Source: an uncultured Methylotenera sp. (lineage in GTDB: Bacteria; Pseudomonadota; Gammaproteobacteria; Burkholderiales; Methylophilaceae). From it: a DNA stretch of 9,463 bases. Under the pieces are notes generated by a model that made no database searches, was not told where the DNA came from, and saw only the letters and a program-made list of their open reading frames with translations. The stretch covers positions 1 through 9,463 of the forward strand of contig NZ_CAMLGS010000054.1 of NCBI RefSeq assembly GCF_946479685.1, written 5' to 3'. Made by a program: the position numbers and the translations under genes. Below, in pieces: positions 1-6,248 of this stretch. Every line of letters begins with the position of its first letter. Within the stretch, counting starts at the first letter, position 1.

Positions 1-1142
1 AACACCAGGTAAACCATCATTGCAATCGCCAATCCAGATGGCGCATACCAGACCAGAGGCACAACCAAGCCAGCTGACACCGTAGAAAACAGCATTTGAA
101 TAAATGCCTGCCCAGATGCCGCTGTACCGCGTATCTTAGGATGGCGCTCTAAAGCCGCGAGCGAAAGTATAGGCATAGCCAAAGCCATACCAATGTTAAA
201 CAGCGCAACTGGCGCAATATTGTAAACAACATAGGTAGGTAGATATAAGCAAACGCCTATATTGAGCGCTGCCATTGCTGCCATCCAAATATAGGCAACC
301 TTCAGCACTTTGCCCGAAGTGTACTTACCGGCTGCGCGTTTAGCTAAATAAGAACCTAGTACCATGCCACACACGGTAGGCACAAACATATAGCCAAACT
401 GATGCTCAGATAAGCCTAAATGTTTTACCAAAAATACCGGGCTCGCCAATACGTAAAGGAAGAAGCCGGCAAAGTTGGCACCAACGGCAAATACTACATA
501 ATTGAACTCTTTATCGCTAAAAATCGCACGGTAATCTTTCAGCACCTGTTTAGCGGACAATGGCATACGCTTCGCTGCCGGCATGGTTTCCGGCAGATAT
601 TTGATTGCGGCCCATAAACTCAATGCTGCATACAAGGCTAAGAACACAAAAATAGCCTGCCAATGGATGCCAAGTAACAAACCGCCAATAATAGGCGCAA
701 CCGCTGGTGCAATCCCAAATAGCATCTGTACGGTTGCCATCACACGCTGCGCCTGCGGCCCTTCAAACAGGTCTCGTACCATTGCCCTAGCCACCACATT
801 GCCAGCGCCGCCAGACAGGCCCTGTAACGCGCGGAAGAACCATAGAGTTTCGACATTAGGCGCAAAAGCACAGCCAATCGAGGCTACCACAAAAATACCC
901 AAGCCCCATTTGATGGTAATGATACGCCCGATAGAATCTGAGATTGCGCCGTGCCATAGCGTCATCAACGCATAGGGTAGTAAATAAAAGGTCAAGCTTT
1001 GCTGCAACGCCAATGAACTGCCATGCAGCTCTCGCTCAAGCACTGGGAATGCAGGTAAATAGGTGTCAATCGCAAATGGTGCAAGTGCCGCCAGGCTGGC
1101 AAGCACCAAAGACAATAACAATGGGGATGACTGATGTTTCAA
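1..1142 (-). CDS. Bcr/CflA-family MFS drug-efflux transporter, C-terminus cut by window edge
   Basis: The frame is open from 1142 to the left edge and gives 380 residues, so only a short C-terminal piece is missing (the family is about 400 residues). The product is a very hydrophobic inner-membrane protein of the 12-helix drug:H+ antiporter type. Visible family marks are DTYLPAFP at residues 26-33, the loop 2-3 motif A remnant HGAISDSIGR at 64-73, RALQG at 104-108 in helix 4, and an antiporter-type motif C around 142-154 (FGIAPAVAPIIGG). A charged central loop lies near 184-212. I chose TTG at 1142 because no in-frame ATG or GTG lies between it and the upstream stop at 1178, and MKHQSSPLLL followed by the first helix matches the family N-terminus. 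The ribosome site is weak (GAAAG). The substrate cannot be read from sequence. The gene follows the pqq terminator, so it is probably a separate transcription unit. Confidence 0.88.
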   Translation of the reverse strand, partial: MKHQSSPLLLSLVLASLAALAPFAIDTYLPAFPVLERELHGSSLALQQSLTFYLLPYALMTLWHGAISDSIGRIITIKWGLGIFVVASIGCAFAPNVETLWFFRALQGLSGGAGNVVARAMVRDLFEGPQAQRVMATVQMLFGIAPAVAPIIGGLLLGIHWQAIFVFLALYAALSLWAAIKYLPETMPAAKRMPLSAKQVLKDYRAIFSDKEFNYVVFAVGANFAGFFLYVLASPVFLVKHLGLSEHQFGYMFVPTVCGMVLGSYLAKRAAGKYTSGKVLKVAYIWMAAMAALNIGVCLYLPTYVVYNIAPVALFNIGMALAMPILSLAALERHPKIRGTAASGQAFIQMLFSTVSAGLVVPLVWYAPSGLAIAMMVYLV

Positions 1143-1183
1143 GCTAATACTTTCAATAAAATATACTAAACACTCTCAGCAAT

Positions 1184-1216
1184 AAAAAACGCGCTACTGC
1201 TGATTACAGTAGCGCG
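1184..1216 (-). terminator. Rho-independent terminator of the pqq operon
   Basis: A perfect 10-bp inverted repeat (CGCGCTACTG at 1190-1199 and CAGTAGCGCG at 1207-1216) encloses a 7-nt loop. On the minus strand the stem is followed directly by six Ts (complement of 1184-1189). It lies 52 nt past the pqqE stop and 41 nt before the transporter start, so it ends pqqABCDE transcription and insulates the transporter gene. The plus strand has no T-run after the stem, so it is directional. Confidence 0.9.
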
Positions 1217-1268
1217 CTAGATTAAATCACAATAACGCGATTAATGCACCCTGGCTGAGTACAGGACC

Positions 1269-2504
1269 TTAAGGCAAGGCATGCAACCCACCTACTCTAT
1301 CCTTTAGCTCACCGGCAATAATACGCTTAGAGTTCTTGTCATTTCTAAACACAATAGGCTGTGCCGCAATCTCAGGGTTTCTTGCATCTAAAATCGCCTG
1401 CTCAATTAGGTGATGATGCGGTGATTTACTACAAACCGGGTCAGCGGCTTCCGCATCGCCGGTGAGCAAGAAGGTTTGGCAACGGCAACCGCCTAAATCT
1501 TTCTCTTTCTCGTCACAGGTGCGGCATGGCTCTTTCATCCAGCTATCACCGCGATATCTGTTAAATGCTGGCGAGTCTTTCCAGCTCCAACCTAAGTCGG
1601 TATCTTTCACATTAGGGAACTGCATATTCGGCAACACACGTGCAGAGTGACATGGCAATACATCACCATTCGCAGTCACAATCATAAACACTTCACCCCA
1701 GCCGTTCATGCATTTTTTAGGGCGATCTGAAAAGTAATCCGGCACTACAAAGAAAATCTTCATCTTACTGCCAGATTTTTCTCTGAACTCATTGGTGATA
1801 CGTTCCGCCTCTTCAACCTGCTCTCTGGTAGGCATTAACTGGCTGCGATTGACCAAAGACCAGCCGTAATATTGCGTATTGGCCAGCTCAATGTACTCTG
1901 CGCCCAGTGCATCAGCCATCTCTAAAATCTCTTTCATATGGCCAATGTTATAGCGATGAATCACCACATTGAGCACCATAGGATAGCCGTGACCTTTAAT
2001 CATGGCCGCAACTTTTTTCTTCAGCTCGAACGTCTTGGTATTGGTAATAAAGTTATTAATTTCTTCAGTAATATCATGCATAGATAACTGAATATGGTCT
2101 AAACCACCTTCTTTAAAAGCCTGAATGCGTTTTTCAGTCAGCCCCACACCAGAGGTAATCAAATTACTGTAATAGCCGAGCTTTCTGGCCTCAACCACAA
2201 TCTCTTCAATATCATCACGTAATAATGGCTCGCCACCGGAGATACCCAGTTGTATCGCACCTAATTTACGCGCGTCACGTAATGCCTGTATCCATTGCTC
2301 AGTCGTGAGTTCATTTTGCGTATGCTTATCGTAATCTGTAGGGTTATAGCAAAATGCACAATGCAACGGGCAGCGATACGTCACTTCGGCTAACAGCCAT
2401 AATGGCTGCGTTTGCGTAACACTGGCTGCAACCCCATTATTTTGGGCATGAGTTGCATGAATGGTCTGTTGAACCACTGACTCACCTAAAGATGCTTGTG
2501 TCAT
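1269..2504 (-). CDS. pqqE: PqqA peptide cyclase PqqE, radical SAM/SPASM enzyme
   Basis: PqqE makes the first bond of PQQ synthesis, a carbon-carbon crosslink between the Glu and Tyr side chains of PqqA, using S-adenosylmethionine and reduced Fe-S clusters in the cytoplasm with PqqD as peptide chaperone. The 411-residue product has the radical SAM CxxxCxxC motif (C45, C49, C52), GGEP at 90-93, and a SPASM domain with C265, C285, C327, C330, C340, C342 and C358. D336 sits between C330 and C340, at the spacing of the aspartate reported as an auxiliary-cluster ligand in Methylorubrum extorquens PqqE. An AGGAG at 2512-2516, seven bases upstream, supports the ATG at 2504. That gives about 30 residues before the conserved PLWLLAEVTYRCP segment, longer than the usual 370-385-residue proteins; the C-terminal tail after residue 385 is also somewhat long. 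It is the last gene of the operon, 34 nt after pqqD. Confidence 0.97.
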   Translation of the reverse strand: MTQASLGESVVQQTIHATHAQNNGVAASVTQTQPLWLLAEVTYRCPLHCAFCYNPTDYDKHTQNELTTEQWIQALRDARKLGAIQLGISGGEPLLRDDIEEIVVEARKLGYYSNLITSGVGLTEKRIQAFKEGGLDHIQLSMHDITEEINNFITNTKTFELKKKVAAMIKGHGYPMVLNVVIHRYNIGHMKEILEMADALGAEYIELANTQYYGWSLVNRSQLMPTREQVEEAERITNEFREKSGSKMKIFFVVPDYFSDRPKKCMNGWGEVFMIVTANGDVLPCHSARVLPNMQFPNVKDTDLGWSWKDSPAFNRYRGDSWMKEPCRTCDEKEKDLGGCRCQTFLLTGDAEAADPVCSKSPHHHLIEQAILDARNPEIAAQPIVFRNDKNSKRIIAGELKDRVGGLHALP

Positions 2505-2520
2505 TTTGCTACTCCTAATT

Positions 2521-2550
2521 CAGCTAAACTTTACGTACTTAAACTTTGCG
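2521..2550 (-). repeat. Degenerate 15-bp tandem duplication across the pqqD stop codon
   Basis: Read on the minus strand, CGCAAAGTTTAAGTA (2550-2536) is followed at once by CGTAAAGTTTAGCTG (2535-2521); 11 of 15 positions agree. The first unit holds the last codons and stop of pqqD, and the second lies in the pqqD-pqqE spacer, just upstream of the pqqE Shine-Dalgarno. It could be an old slippage duplication or chance. Confidence 0.45.
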
Positions 2551-2823
2551 TATCCAGGCTTTGCTTAATGCAAGCTCAAACATGCCAATGATATCTTTTT
2601 CGATGTTTTCAGCATCCGGGAATGTCGCTTTTAAATCTGCCACCACATCGCCCACGGTTGCCTTGCCATCAAGTCGTTTAATCACTTCACCTGCCCCGCC
2701 ATGTAGTTTGACCATACCTTCGGGGAAAAGTATCACATAACTACTCTGCGCCTCTTCCCACTGAAAACGATGGTGCATGGCAAGTGTGTAAATATCGCTG
2801 TCTTCTATTTTAATATCCATCAT
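2539..2823 (-). CDS. pqqD: PqqA-binding chaperone PqqD (RRE domain)
   Basis: PqqD is the prototype RiPP recognition element. It binds the PqqA precursor tightly and presents it to PqqE. The 94-residue product has the family's usual length and the small winged-helix pattern: HHRFQWEEAQSSYVILFPEGMVKL at about 17-40 (beta strands, with the conserved LxPEGMVKL core), then the helical part GEVIKRLDGKATVGDVVADL from about 45, and a final helix ending AWIRKV. Two consecutive ATGs (2823 and 2820) are possible starts; the ribosome site is weak (AAGAAAG), so initiation may depend on coupling to pqqC across the repeated spacer. The gene lies 53 nt after pqqC and 34 nt before pqqE; both partners match its role as the bridge between peptide and cyclase. 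Confidence 0.95.
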   Translation of the reverse strand: MMDIKIEDSDIYTLAMHHRFQWEEAQSSYVILFPEGMVKLHGGAGEVIKRLDGKATVGDVVADLKATFPDAENIEKDIIGMFELALSKAWIRKV

Positions 2824-2830
2824 TTACTTT

Positions 2831-2890
2831 CTTAGCTTACATTTACTTAGCTTACATTTACTTAGCTTGCGTTCACTTAACTCACGTTCA
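2831..2890 (-). repeat. Four tandem 15-bp units spanning the pqqC stop and pqqC-pqqD spacer
   Basis: On the minus strand, four consecutive 15-bp units are TGAACGTGAGTTAAG (2890-2876), TGAACGCAAGCTAAG (2875-2861), then two identical copies of TAAATGTAAGCTAAG (2860-2846 and 2845-2831). The first unit contains the last three codons and stop of pqqC, so the spacer looks built by repeated duplication of the gene end. Every unit keeps a TAA in the pqqC frame (15 bp is five codons), so readthrough of one stop meets the next. The last two units contain TAAATG, also seen at the pqqD start. Confidence 0.9.
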
Positions 2891-3641
2891 TAACCGGCTG
2901 ACGTAAATAGTCGCGGCCTTCAACCTTGATATCAGCTGATTGCAACATAATCGCATCCGCCATCACCCATAAGACATCTAATTTAAATTGCAGGATATCT
3001 AAGGCGCGCATTTGCATTTCACGACTTTGGCTGAAGTAATCTAAAGTCACTTGCAAGCCTTGCTCCACATCGCGGCGTGCTTGCGTCAATCTGTTTTTAA
3101 AGTATTGCATACCCTCGGCGTTAATCCACGGATACATTGACGGCCATGAATCGATACGCTGCTGGTGAATATGCGGCGCAAATAGCTCGGTAAGGCTAGA
3201 GCACACAGACTCTTGCCATGAGCGCTGTTTTGCAAAGTTAATATAAGCGTCTACGGCAAACTTGGTACCAGGTGCCACCAATTTTAATGAGGTTACATCT
3301 TCACGACTTAGGCCCACGGCCGCGCCTAGATGAATCCACGCTTCAATACCGCCTTCGCCACCTTCTGCAATTGCGCCGCTGCCATCATGGTCAAAAATAC
3401 GTTGAATCCAACCACGACGGATTTCACGATCTGGACAGTTAGATAAAATGGCTGCGTCTTTCATTGGAATCGCAATTTGATAGTAGTAGCGATTTGCAAC
3501 CCATGCCTGCATTTGTTGCTGCGTCAGCTTGCCTTCATACATCAACACATGAATCGGGTGATAGATATGATAGCCCTTACCTTTTTCGCGTAACTTAGCT
3601 TCAAACTCTTCTTTAGACCAGGGTGCCAATTTTTCAGCCAT
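2877..3641 (-). CDS. pqqC: Pyrroloquinoline-quinone synthase PqqC
   Basis: PqqC is a cofactor-free oxidase that performs the final ring closure and eight-electron oxidation of AHQQ to PQQ in the cytoplasm, using O2. The product is 254 residues (Klebsiella PqqC is 251), all-alpha and haem-oxygenase-like. Active-site equivalents visible are Y24-H25 (YHIYHP), R51 and Q55 (ANRYYYQ), H85 (FDHDG), E152 (TELF), H159 and R162 (IHQQR), Y180 with R184, and K220 (QFKLD). About five extra residues occur in the Gly-rich stretch near 87-99. I prefer ATG at 3641 over TTG at 3653, because the TTG lies inside the TTGGAG that serves as Shine-Dalgarno, six bases before the ATG. The C-terminus MNVS is the first unit of a tandem repeat that continues into the spacer. 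It lies 119 nt downstream of pqqB. Confidence 0.97.
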   Translation of the reverse strand: MAEKLAPWSKEEFEAKLREKGKGYHIYHPIHVLMYEGKLTQQQMQAWVANRYYYQIAIPMKDAAILSNCPDREIRRGWIQRIFDHDGSGAIAEGGEGGIEAWIHLGAAVGLSREDVTSLKLVAPGTKFAVDAYINFAKQRSWQESVCSSLTELFAPHIHQQRIDSWPSMYPWINAEGMQYFKNRLTQARRDVEQGLQVTLDYFSQSREMQMRALDILQFKLDVLWVMADAIMLQSADIKVEGRDYLRQPVMNVS

Positions 3642-3647
3642 TTTTTT

Positions 3648-3651
3648 CTCC
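3648..3651 (-). promoter_or_regulatory. Shine-Dalgarno of pqqC (fixes the ATG start)
   Basis: GGAG on the minus strand lies six As before the ATG at 3641. A TTG at 3653 overlaps this site and has no ribosome site of its own, so it is not the likely start. Confidence 0.75.
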
Positions 3652-3693
3652 AAATATTTAAAGTGTTCTAACCAATTAAGACGCCTTTATTTG

Positions 3694-3786
3694 CTACTTG
3701 CAGCAGCTAAAGCCACCGCAAGCATCCTCTCCCGCACAAGCGTCCAAGCACTTTGTATTCTTACAAAATAATATCCATGCCGTCAT
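3694..3786 (-). CDS. Candidate 30-residue cysteine-rich peptide overlapping the pqqB end
   Basis: This frame starts with ATG at 3786, inside the last codons of pqqB in the +1 frame, and ends with TAG at 3694-3696. It has six cysteines in 30 residues, most in the tail CLDACAGEDACGGFSCCK (residues 13-30). The first eight residues are hydrophobic (MTAWILFC), but this part is forced by the pqqB codons. I do not recognise a family. Cysteine clustering and higher GC than other spacers here make coding plausible; a metal-binding or redox role would be pure inference. The ribosome site is poor (AAGTGG-like), so translation would depend on coupling to pqqB. It could instead be a chance frame, or a tail joined to PqqB by +1 frameshifting, although PqqB ends normally without it. 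Confidence 0.3.
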   Translation of the reverse strand: MTAWILFCKNTKCLDACAGEDACGGFSCCK

Positions 3787-4678
3787 AAGCCACTTCAATT
3801 TTGTGTTCATTCAACACAGCGCGCTCGGCAGAATCTTCACGTAAAATCGGGTTGGTGTTGTTGATATGAATCAACACTTTTCTTACATCACCAAATTTAT
3901 CCAGCTCTTCAATCATGCCGCCAGGCCCAGACTGTGGGTTATGGCCAATGCTGCGTGCAGTTTTGGTCATCAAACCTAGATCCAGCATCTCAGTATCGGT
4001 CCAGAACGTACCATCCACCATAATACAATCTGCTTGATTCATTAATTCCGGCAGGTGCGGCTCAATCTCACCCAAACCAGGTGAATACCAGAGTTTTTTG
4101 CCTGAGCTGATTTCTTCAACCAGCACACCTATCGTATCGCCAGGATGTGGATCATTACGATGTGGCGAATATGGAGGTGCTGCGCTCTTCAATGCAACTG
4201 CCGTGAATTTCAGGTTAGGCACATTAGGGATAGTGAAGCTGGTTTTACCATCGATTGGCACATTGTGATGATTAACACCACAGTAATGGCCTAAGATATT
4301 TAAAATCTGATTGCCTGAGGTTAGGTCCTCATACACCATATCGGTACAGTAAATCTCACGTTTAACCTTACCCTCGCGTAACATGAACAGGCCTGTGGTA
4401 TGGTCAATTTGCGCATCAATCAGCACAATCGCCTGAATGCCGCTATCACGTACGGCACGGCCTGGCTGCAATGGTGCAAAGTCTTGAATCTGCTGCAATA
4501 CATCTGGGGAAGCGTTAAACAACACCCAGTTCACACCATCGCCACTTACGCAAATGGATGACTGTGTGCGCTTGGTTGCCTTGATCGTGCCTTTACGTAA
4601 ACCATCACAGTTAAAACAATTACAATTCCACTGCGGGAAACCGCCCCCAGCACCAGCCCCTAATACGTGTATATGCAT
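3761..4678 (-). CDS. pqqB: PQQ biosynthesis protein PqqB, metallo-beta-lactamase fold
   Basis: PqqB is a soluble metallo-beta-lactamase-fold protein. It was once thought to help export PQQ, and later work links it to hydroxylation of the crosslinked Tyr. The 305-residue product has the usual family length. The N-terminus MHIHVLGAGAGGGFPQWNC is typical. C19, C21 and C24 (CNCFNC) form the known zinc-binding cluster. Metal-site segments follow: DAQIDHTTG at 88-96, SPHRNDPHPGDTIG at 171-184, and HINNTNPIL at 271-279; the standard lactamase HxHxDH is replaced by DAQIDH, as normal for PqqB. ATG at 4678 fits the conserved start; the ribosome site is modest (AGAG). It is separated from pqqA by 168 nt holding a terminator and inverted repeats, so expression probably depends on partial readthrough from the pqqA promoter. 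Confidence 0.97.
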   Translation of the reverse strand: MHIHVLGAGAGGGFPQWNCNCFNCDGLRKGTIKATKRTQSSICVSGDGVNWVLFNASPDVLQQIQDFAPLQPGRAVRDSGIQAIVLIDAQIDHTTGLFMLREGKVKREIYCTDMVYEDLTSGNQILNILGHYCGVNHHNVPIDGKTSFTIPNVPNLKFTAVALKSAAPPYSPHRNDPHPGDTIGVLVEEISSGKKLWYSPGLGEIEPHLPELMNQADCIMVDGTFWTDTEMLDLGLMTKTARSIGHNPQSGPGGMIEELDKFGDVRKVLIHINNTNPILREDSAERAVLNEHKIEVAYDGMDIIL

Positions 4679-4746
4679 GAATCTCTACATTTCCATTTAA
4701 ATTAAAATTTTTATCATTAAAAAATGTGTTGTTGAAAACATCACAA

Positions 4747-4798
4747 TTCTTTTGTAAAAGAACGAGGATAACTTAATAAAACATCATTCTTTTACAAA
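4747..4798. repeat. Overlapping inverted repeats in the pqqA-pqqB spacer
   Basis: TTTGTAAAAGAA at 4751-4762 and its perfect complement TTCTTTTACAAA at 4787-4798 form a 12-bp inverted repeat with a 24-nt spacer. The first arm is also half of a local dyad, TTCTTTT-GT-AAAAGAA (4747-4762). On the minus strand the second arm overlaps the T-run of the pqqA terminator, so the two folds share bases. It could be an RNA stem protecting the pqqA transcript end, a readthrough control element, or a protein-binding dyad. Confidence 0.7.
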
Positions 4799-4827
4799 AA
4801 AAGGCTGTCTCTCGGCAGCCTTTTTTT
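4796..4827 (-). terminator. Terminator/attenuator between pqqA and pqqB (usable on both strands)
   Basis: AAAAAAAGGCTG (4796-4807) and CAGCCTTTTTTT (4816-4827) are perfect 12-bp complements around the loop TCTCTCGG. Each strand has seven Ts at the stem's 3' side. It lies 19 nt past the pqqA stop. A hairpin here is known in other pqq operons, where it leaves abundant short pqqA RNA with partial readthrough into pqqB; the same role is inferred here. Confidence 0.88.
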
Positions 4828-4846
4828 AATATTACGTGAACAATAA

Positions 4847-4918
4847 TTACTTGTTCATTACGTACATTGTTACTTCAAAGCCAAAACGCATTTCAGTAGC
4901 TGCTGGTGTTGTCCACAT
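4847..4918 (-). CDS. pqqA: PqqA precursor peptide of pyrroloquinoline quinone
   Basis: This short frame (23 residues) encodes the ribosomal precursor from which PQQ is made. It begins MWTTPA and contains GFEVTMY, matching the family pattern MWxxPxxxxxRxGxEVTxY. Glu15 and Tyr19 have the required E-x3-Y spacing; PqqE joins these side chains, and their atoms become PQQ after proteolysis. Length equals Klebsiella PqqA (23 residues). AAGGA at 4926-4930, seven bases before the ATG, is a good ribosome site. The gene heads pqqABCDE and is followed by a strong hairpin, consistent with production of far more PqqA than enzymes. Only one copy is seen here, although some relatives carry a second. Confidence 0.96.
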   Translation of the reverse strand: MWTTPAATEMRFGFEVTMYVMNK

Positions 4919-5065
4919 AATCATATCCTTTTAATTTAGTTGATTTCGCTACGCGCTTATTGCGATAACGTGAGAAGCATTCTGCGCCTTAATTCATGCG
5001 CACAACACTGCAAACTTACCCAATATCTACTAAGTAAATTCATGATGCTCAGCCCAGTATGCGCT
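4919..5065 (-). other. hisC-pqqA spacer, probable location of the pqq promoter
   Basis: These 147 bases must hold whatever starts the pqq transcript, because a pqqA promoter is expected here. I see no clear -35/-10 pair with good spacing and no strong terminator after hisC, so I do not place the promoter. A small TTAT-N4-ATAA dyad occurs at about 4958-4969. Readthrough from hisC into pqqA remains possible. Confidence 0.4.
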
Positions 5066-6160
5066 TTAGCCTTTGATTATTGCTGTTAATGCCTCTAAAA
5101 ATTTTGCATTCTCAGAAAACAAGCCAATACTCACCCTCAGATACTCTGGCATTTCATAGTTAGCAACTGGTCTAACAATCACGCCTTTTTGCAATAACTT
5201 CTGATTAATAGTGGCAGCATCCCCTACTTTCACGCTAATGAAGTTGGCAAAAGAAGGAATATAAGTCAGGCCAAGCTGATCAAAGCCCTGTTTTAGCTGC
5301 GCCATACCTGCTTGGTTCAGTGCATAGCTGCGCTCAACAAAATCTTCATCCGCTAATGAAGCAACCGCCGCAGCCTGTGCGATGCTATTCACATTAAACG
5401 GCTGACGCACGCGGTTCATCATATCTGCCACTTGGGCGTGGCATAAACCAAACCCTATACGCAAACCAGCCAAACCATAAGCTTTTGAGAAGGTGCGTGA
5501 AATCACCAGGTTTTCAAACTCTTTCAACCAGCCAATAGCTTGCGATTTATGCTCGGCAGGCAAGTACTCATCATAAGCTTCATCCAGCACCACTAATACA
5601 TGCTTAGGCACTTGTTGCAAGAACGCATACAAAGCATCTTTCGCCAACAGGGTACCGGTTGGGTTATTAGGGTTAGCTATAAAAATCAAGCTGGTTTTAT
5701 CGGTCACCGCTGCCAGCATTGCAGCTAAGTCATGTCCGAAATCTTTAGCCGGCACCACCACCCCTTTAGCACCCATGGCTTGGGTCACTAGTGGGTACAC
5801 CGCAAAAGCATGTTGCGAGTATATAACCTCACTATCGCTGCTCAAATAAGCGCGCGCCACTAACTCTAAAATATCATTAGAGCCATTACCAAACACAATC
5901 TGCTCAGGTGCTACGTTAAACTTGTTACTTACCGCTTCACGCAATGCAAAGCTATTACCGTCTGGATATCTGGCAATATCCAGGATTGCTTCCTGTATCG
6001 CATAATCTGCTTTTGGGCTGATGCCTAAAGGGTTTTCGTTCGAAGCCAGTTTAACAATATCTTCCACGTTCAAATTCATTTCACGCGCAAGCTCGGTGAT
6101 GGGTTTACCACCCTGATATGGCGCGATTTTTTGGATATGCTGCGGTGCTTGTATCGTCAT
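5066..6160 (-). CDS. hisC: Histidinol-phosphate aminotransferase HisC (aromatic-cluster copy)
   Basis: This is a PLP-dependent class I/II aminotransferase that moves an amino group from glutamate to imidazole-acetol phosphate in histidine synthesis; enzymes of this type often also act on phenylpyruvate and hydroxyphenylpyruvate. The 364-residue product has normal length. Landmarks are the N-terminal IAPYQGGKPITELARE (12-27), KLASNENPLG (37-46), GNGSNDILEL (91-100), NPNNPTG (163-169), LDEAYDEY (192-199) with D193 and Y196 at the cofactor, SRTFSKAYGLAGLR (221-234) with K226 as Schiff-base lysine, and R342 for the substrate carboxylate. The ATG at 6160 fits the conserved N-terminus although no good ribosome site precedes it. 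Its place after serC-pheA is the one usually called hisC2 in beta- and gammaproteobacteria, supporting a role in Phe/Tyr synthesis, perhaps alongside another hisC elsewhere. It is 183 nt from pheA and may have its own promoter. Confidence 0.95.
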   Translation of the reverse strand: MTIQAPQHIQKIAPYQGGKPITELAREMNLNVEDIVKLASNENPLGISPKADYAIQEAILDIARYPDGNSFALREAVSNKFNVAPEQIVFGNGSNDILELVARAYLSSDSEVIYSQHAFAVYPLVTQAMGAKGVVVPAKDFGHDLAAMLAAVTDKTSLIFIANPNNPTGTLLAKDALYAFLQQVPKHVLVVLDEAYDEYLPAEHKSQAIGWLKEFENLVISRTFSKAYGLAGLRIGFGLCHAQVADMMNRVRQPFNVNSIAQAAAVASLADEDFVERSYALNQAGMAQLKQGFDQLGLTYIPSFANFISVKVGDAATINQKLLQKGVIVRPVANYEMPEYLRVSIGLFSENAKFLEALTAIIKG

Positions 6161-6215
6161 GATGTGATTAAATTTAGAAAATTAATAATGAAGAAGATAA
6201 AAATAAGTCATTTAT

Positions 6216-6240
6216 AAGTTGCAGTTAAAATCTGCAACTT
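6216..6240. repeat. 9-bp perfect dyad between pheA and hisC
   Basis: AAGTTGCAG (6216-6224) and CTGCAACTT (6232-6240) are perfect complements around a 7-nt A/T loop. On the minus strand it follows pheA, but the downstream bases (ATAAATGACTTATTTTTA) are not a clean T-run, so it would be a weak terminator. The same bases contain TTGCAG and TATAAA spaced by 15 nt, so it could instead be an operator over a hisC promoter. Confidence 0.6.
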
Positions 6241-6248
6241 GTTTGGAA

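Noticed and set aside
583..975. Plus-strand 130-codon open frame
   Set aside because: It lies antisense inside the clear MFS transporter gene, has low-complexity composition and no family resemblance. It is a shadow of the real gene.
2831..2890. CRISPR-like array
   Set aside because: The 15-bp units are directly adjacent with no spacers, so this is a simple tandem repeat.
3642..3653. Longer pqqC starting at TTG (adds four residues)
   Set aside because: The TTG is part of the Shine-Dalgarno for the ATG at 3641, and the added residues are not part of the conserved protein.
4957..5043. Minus-strand 28-codon frame upstream of pqqA (contains LQCCAHELRRRM)
   Set aside because: It has an ATG but no clear ribosome site, no E-x3-Y PqqA pattern and no recognisable motif. 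A frame of this length is common by chance, so I do not call it a second pqqA or a leader peptide.
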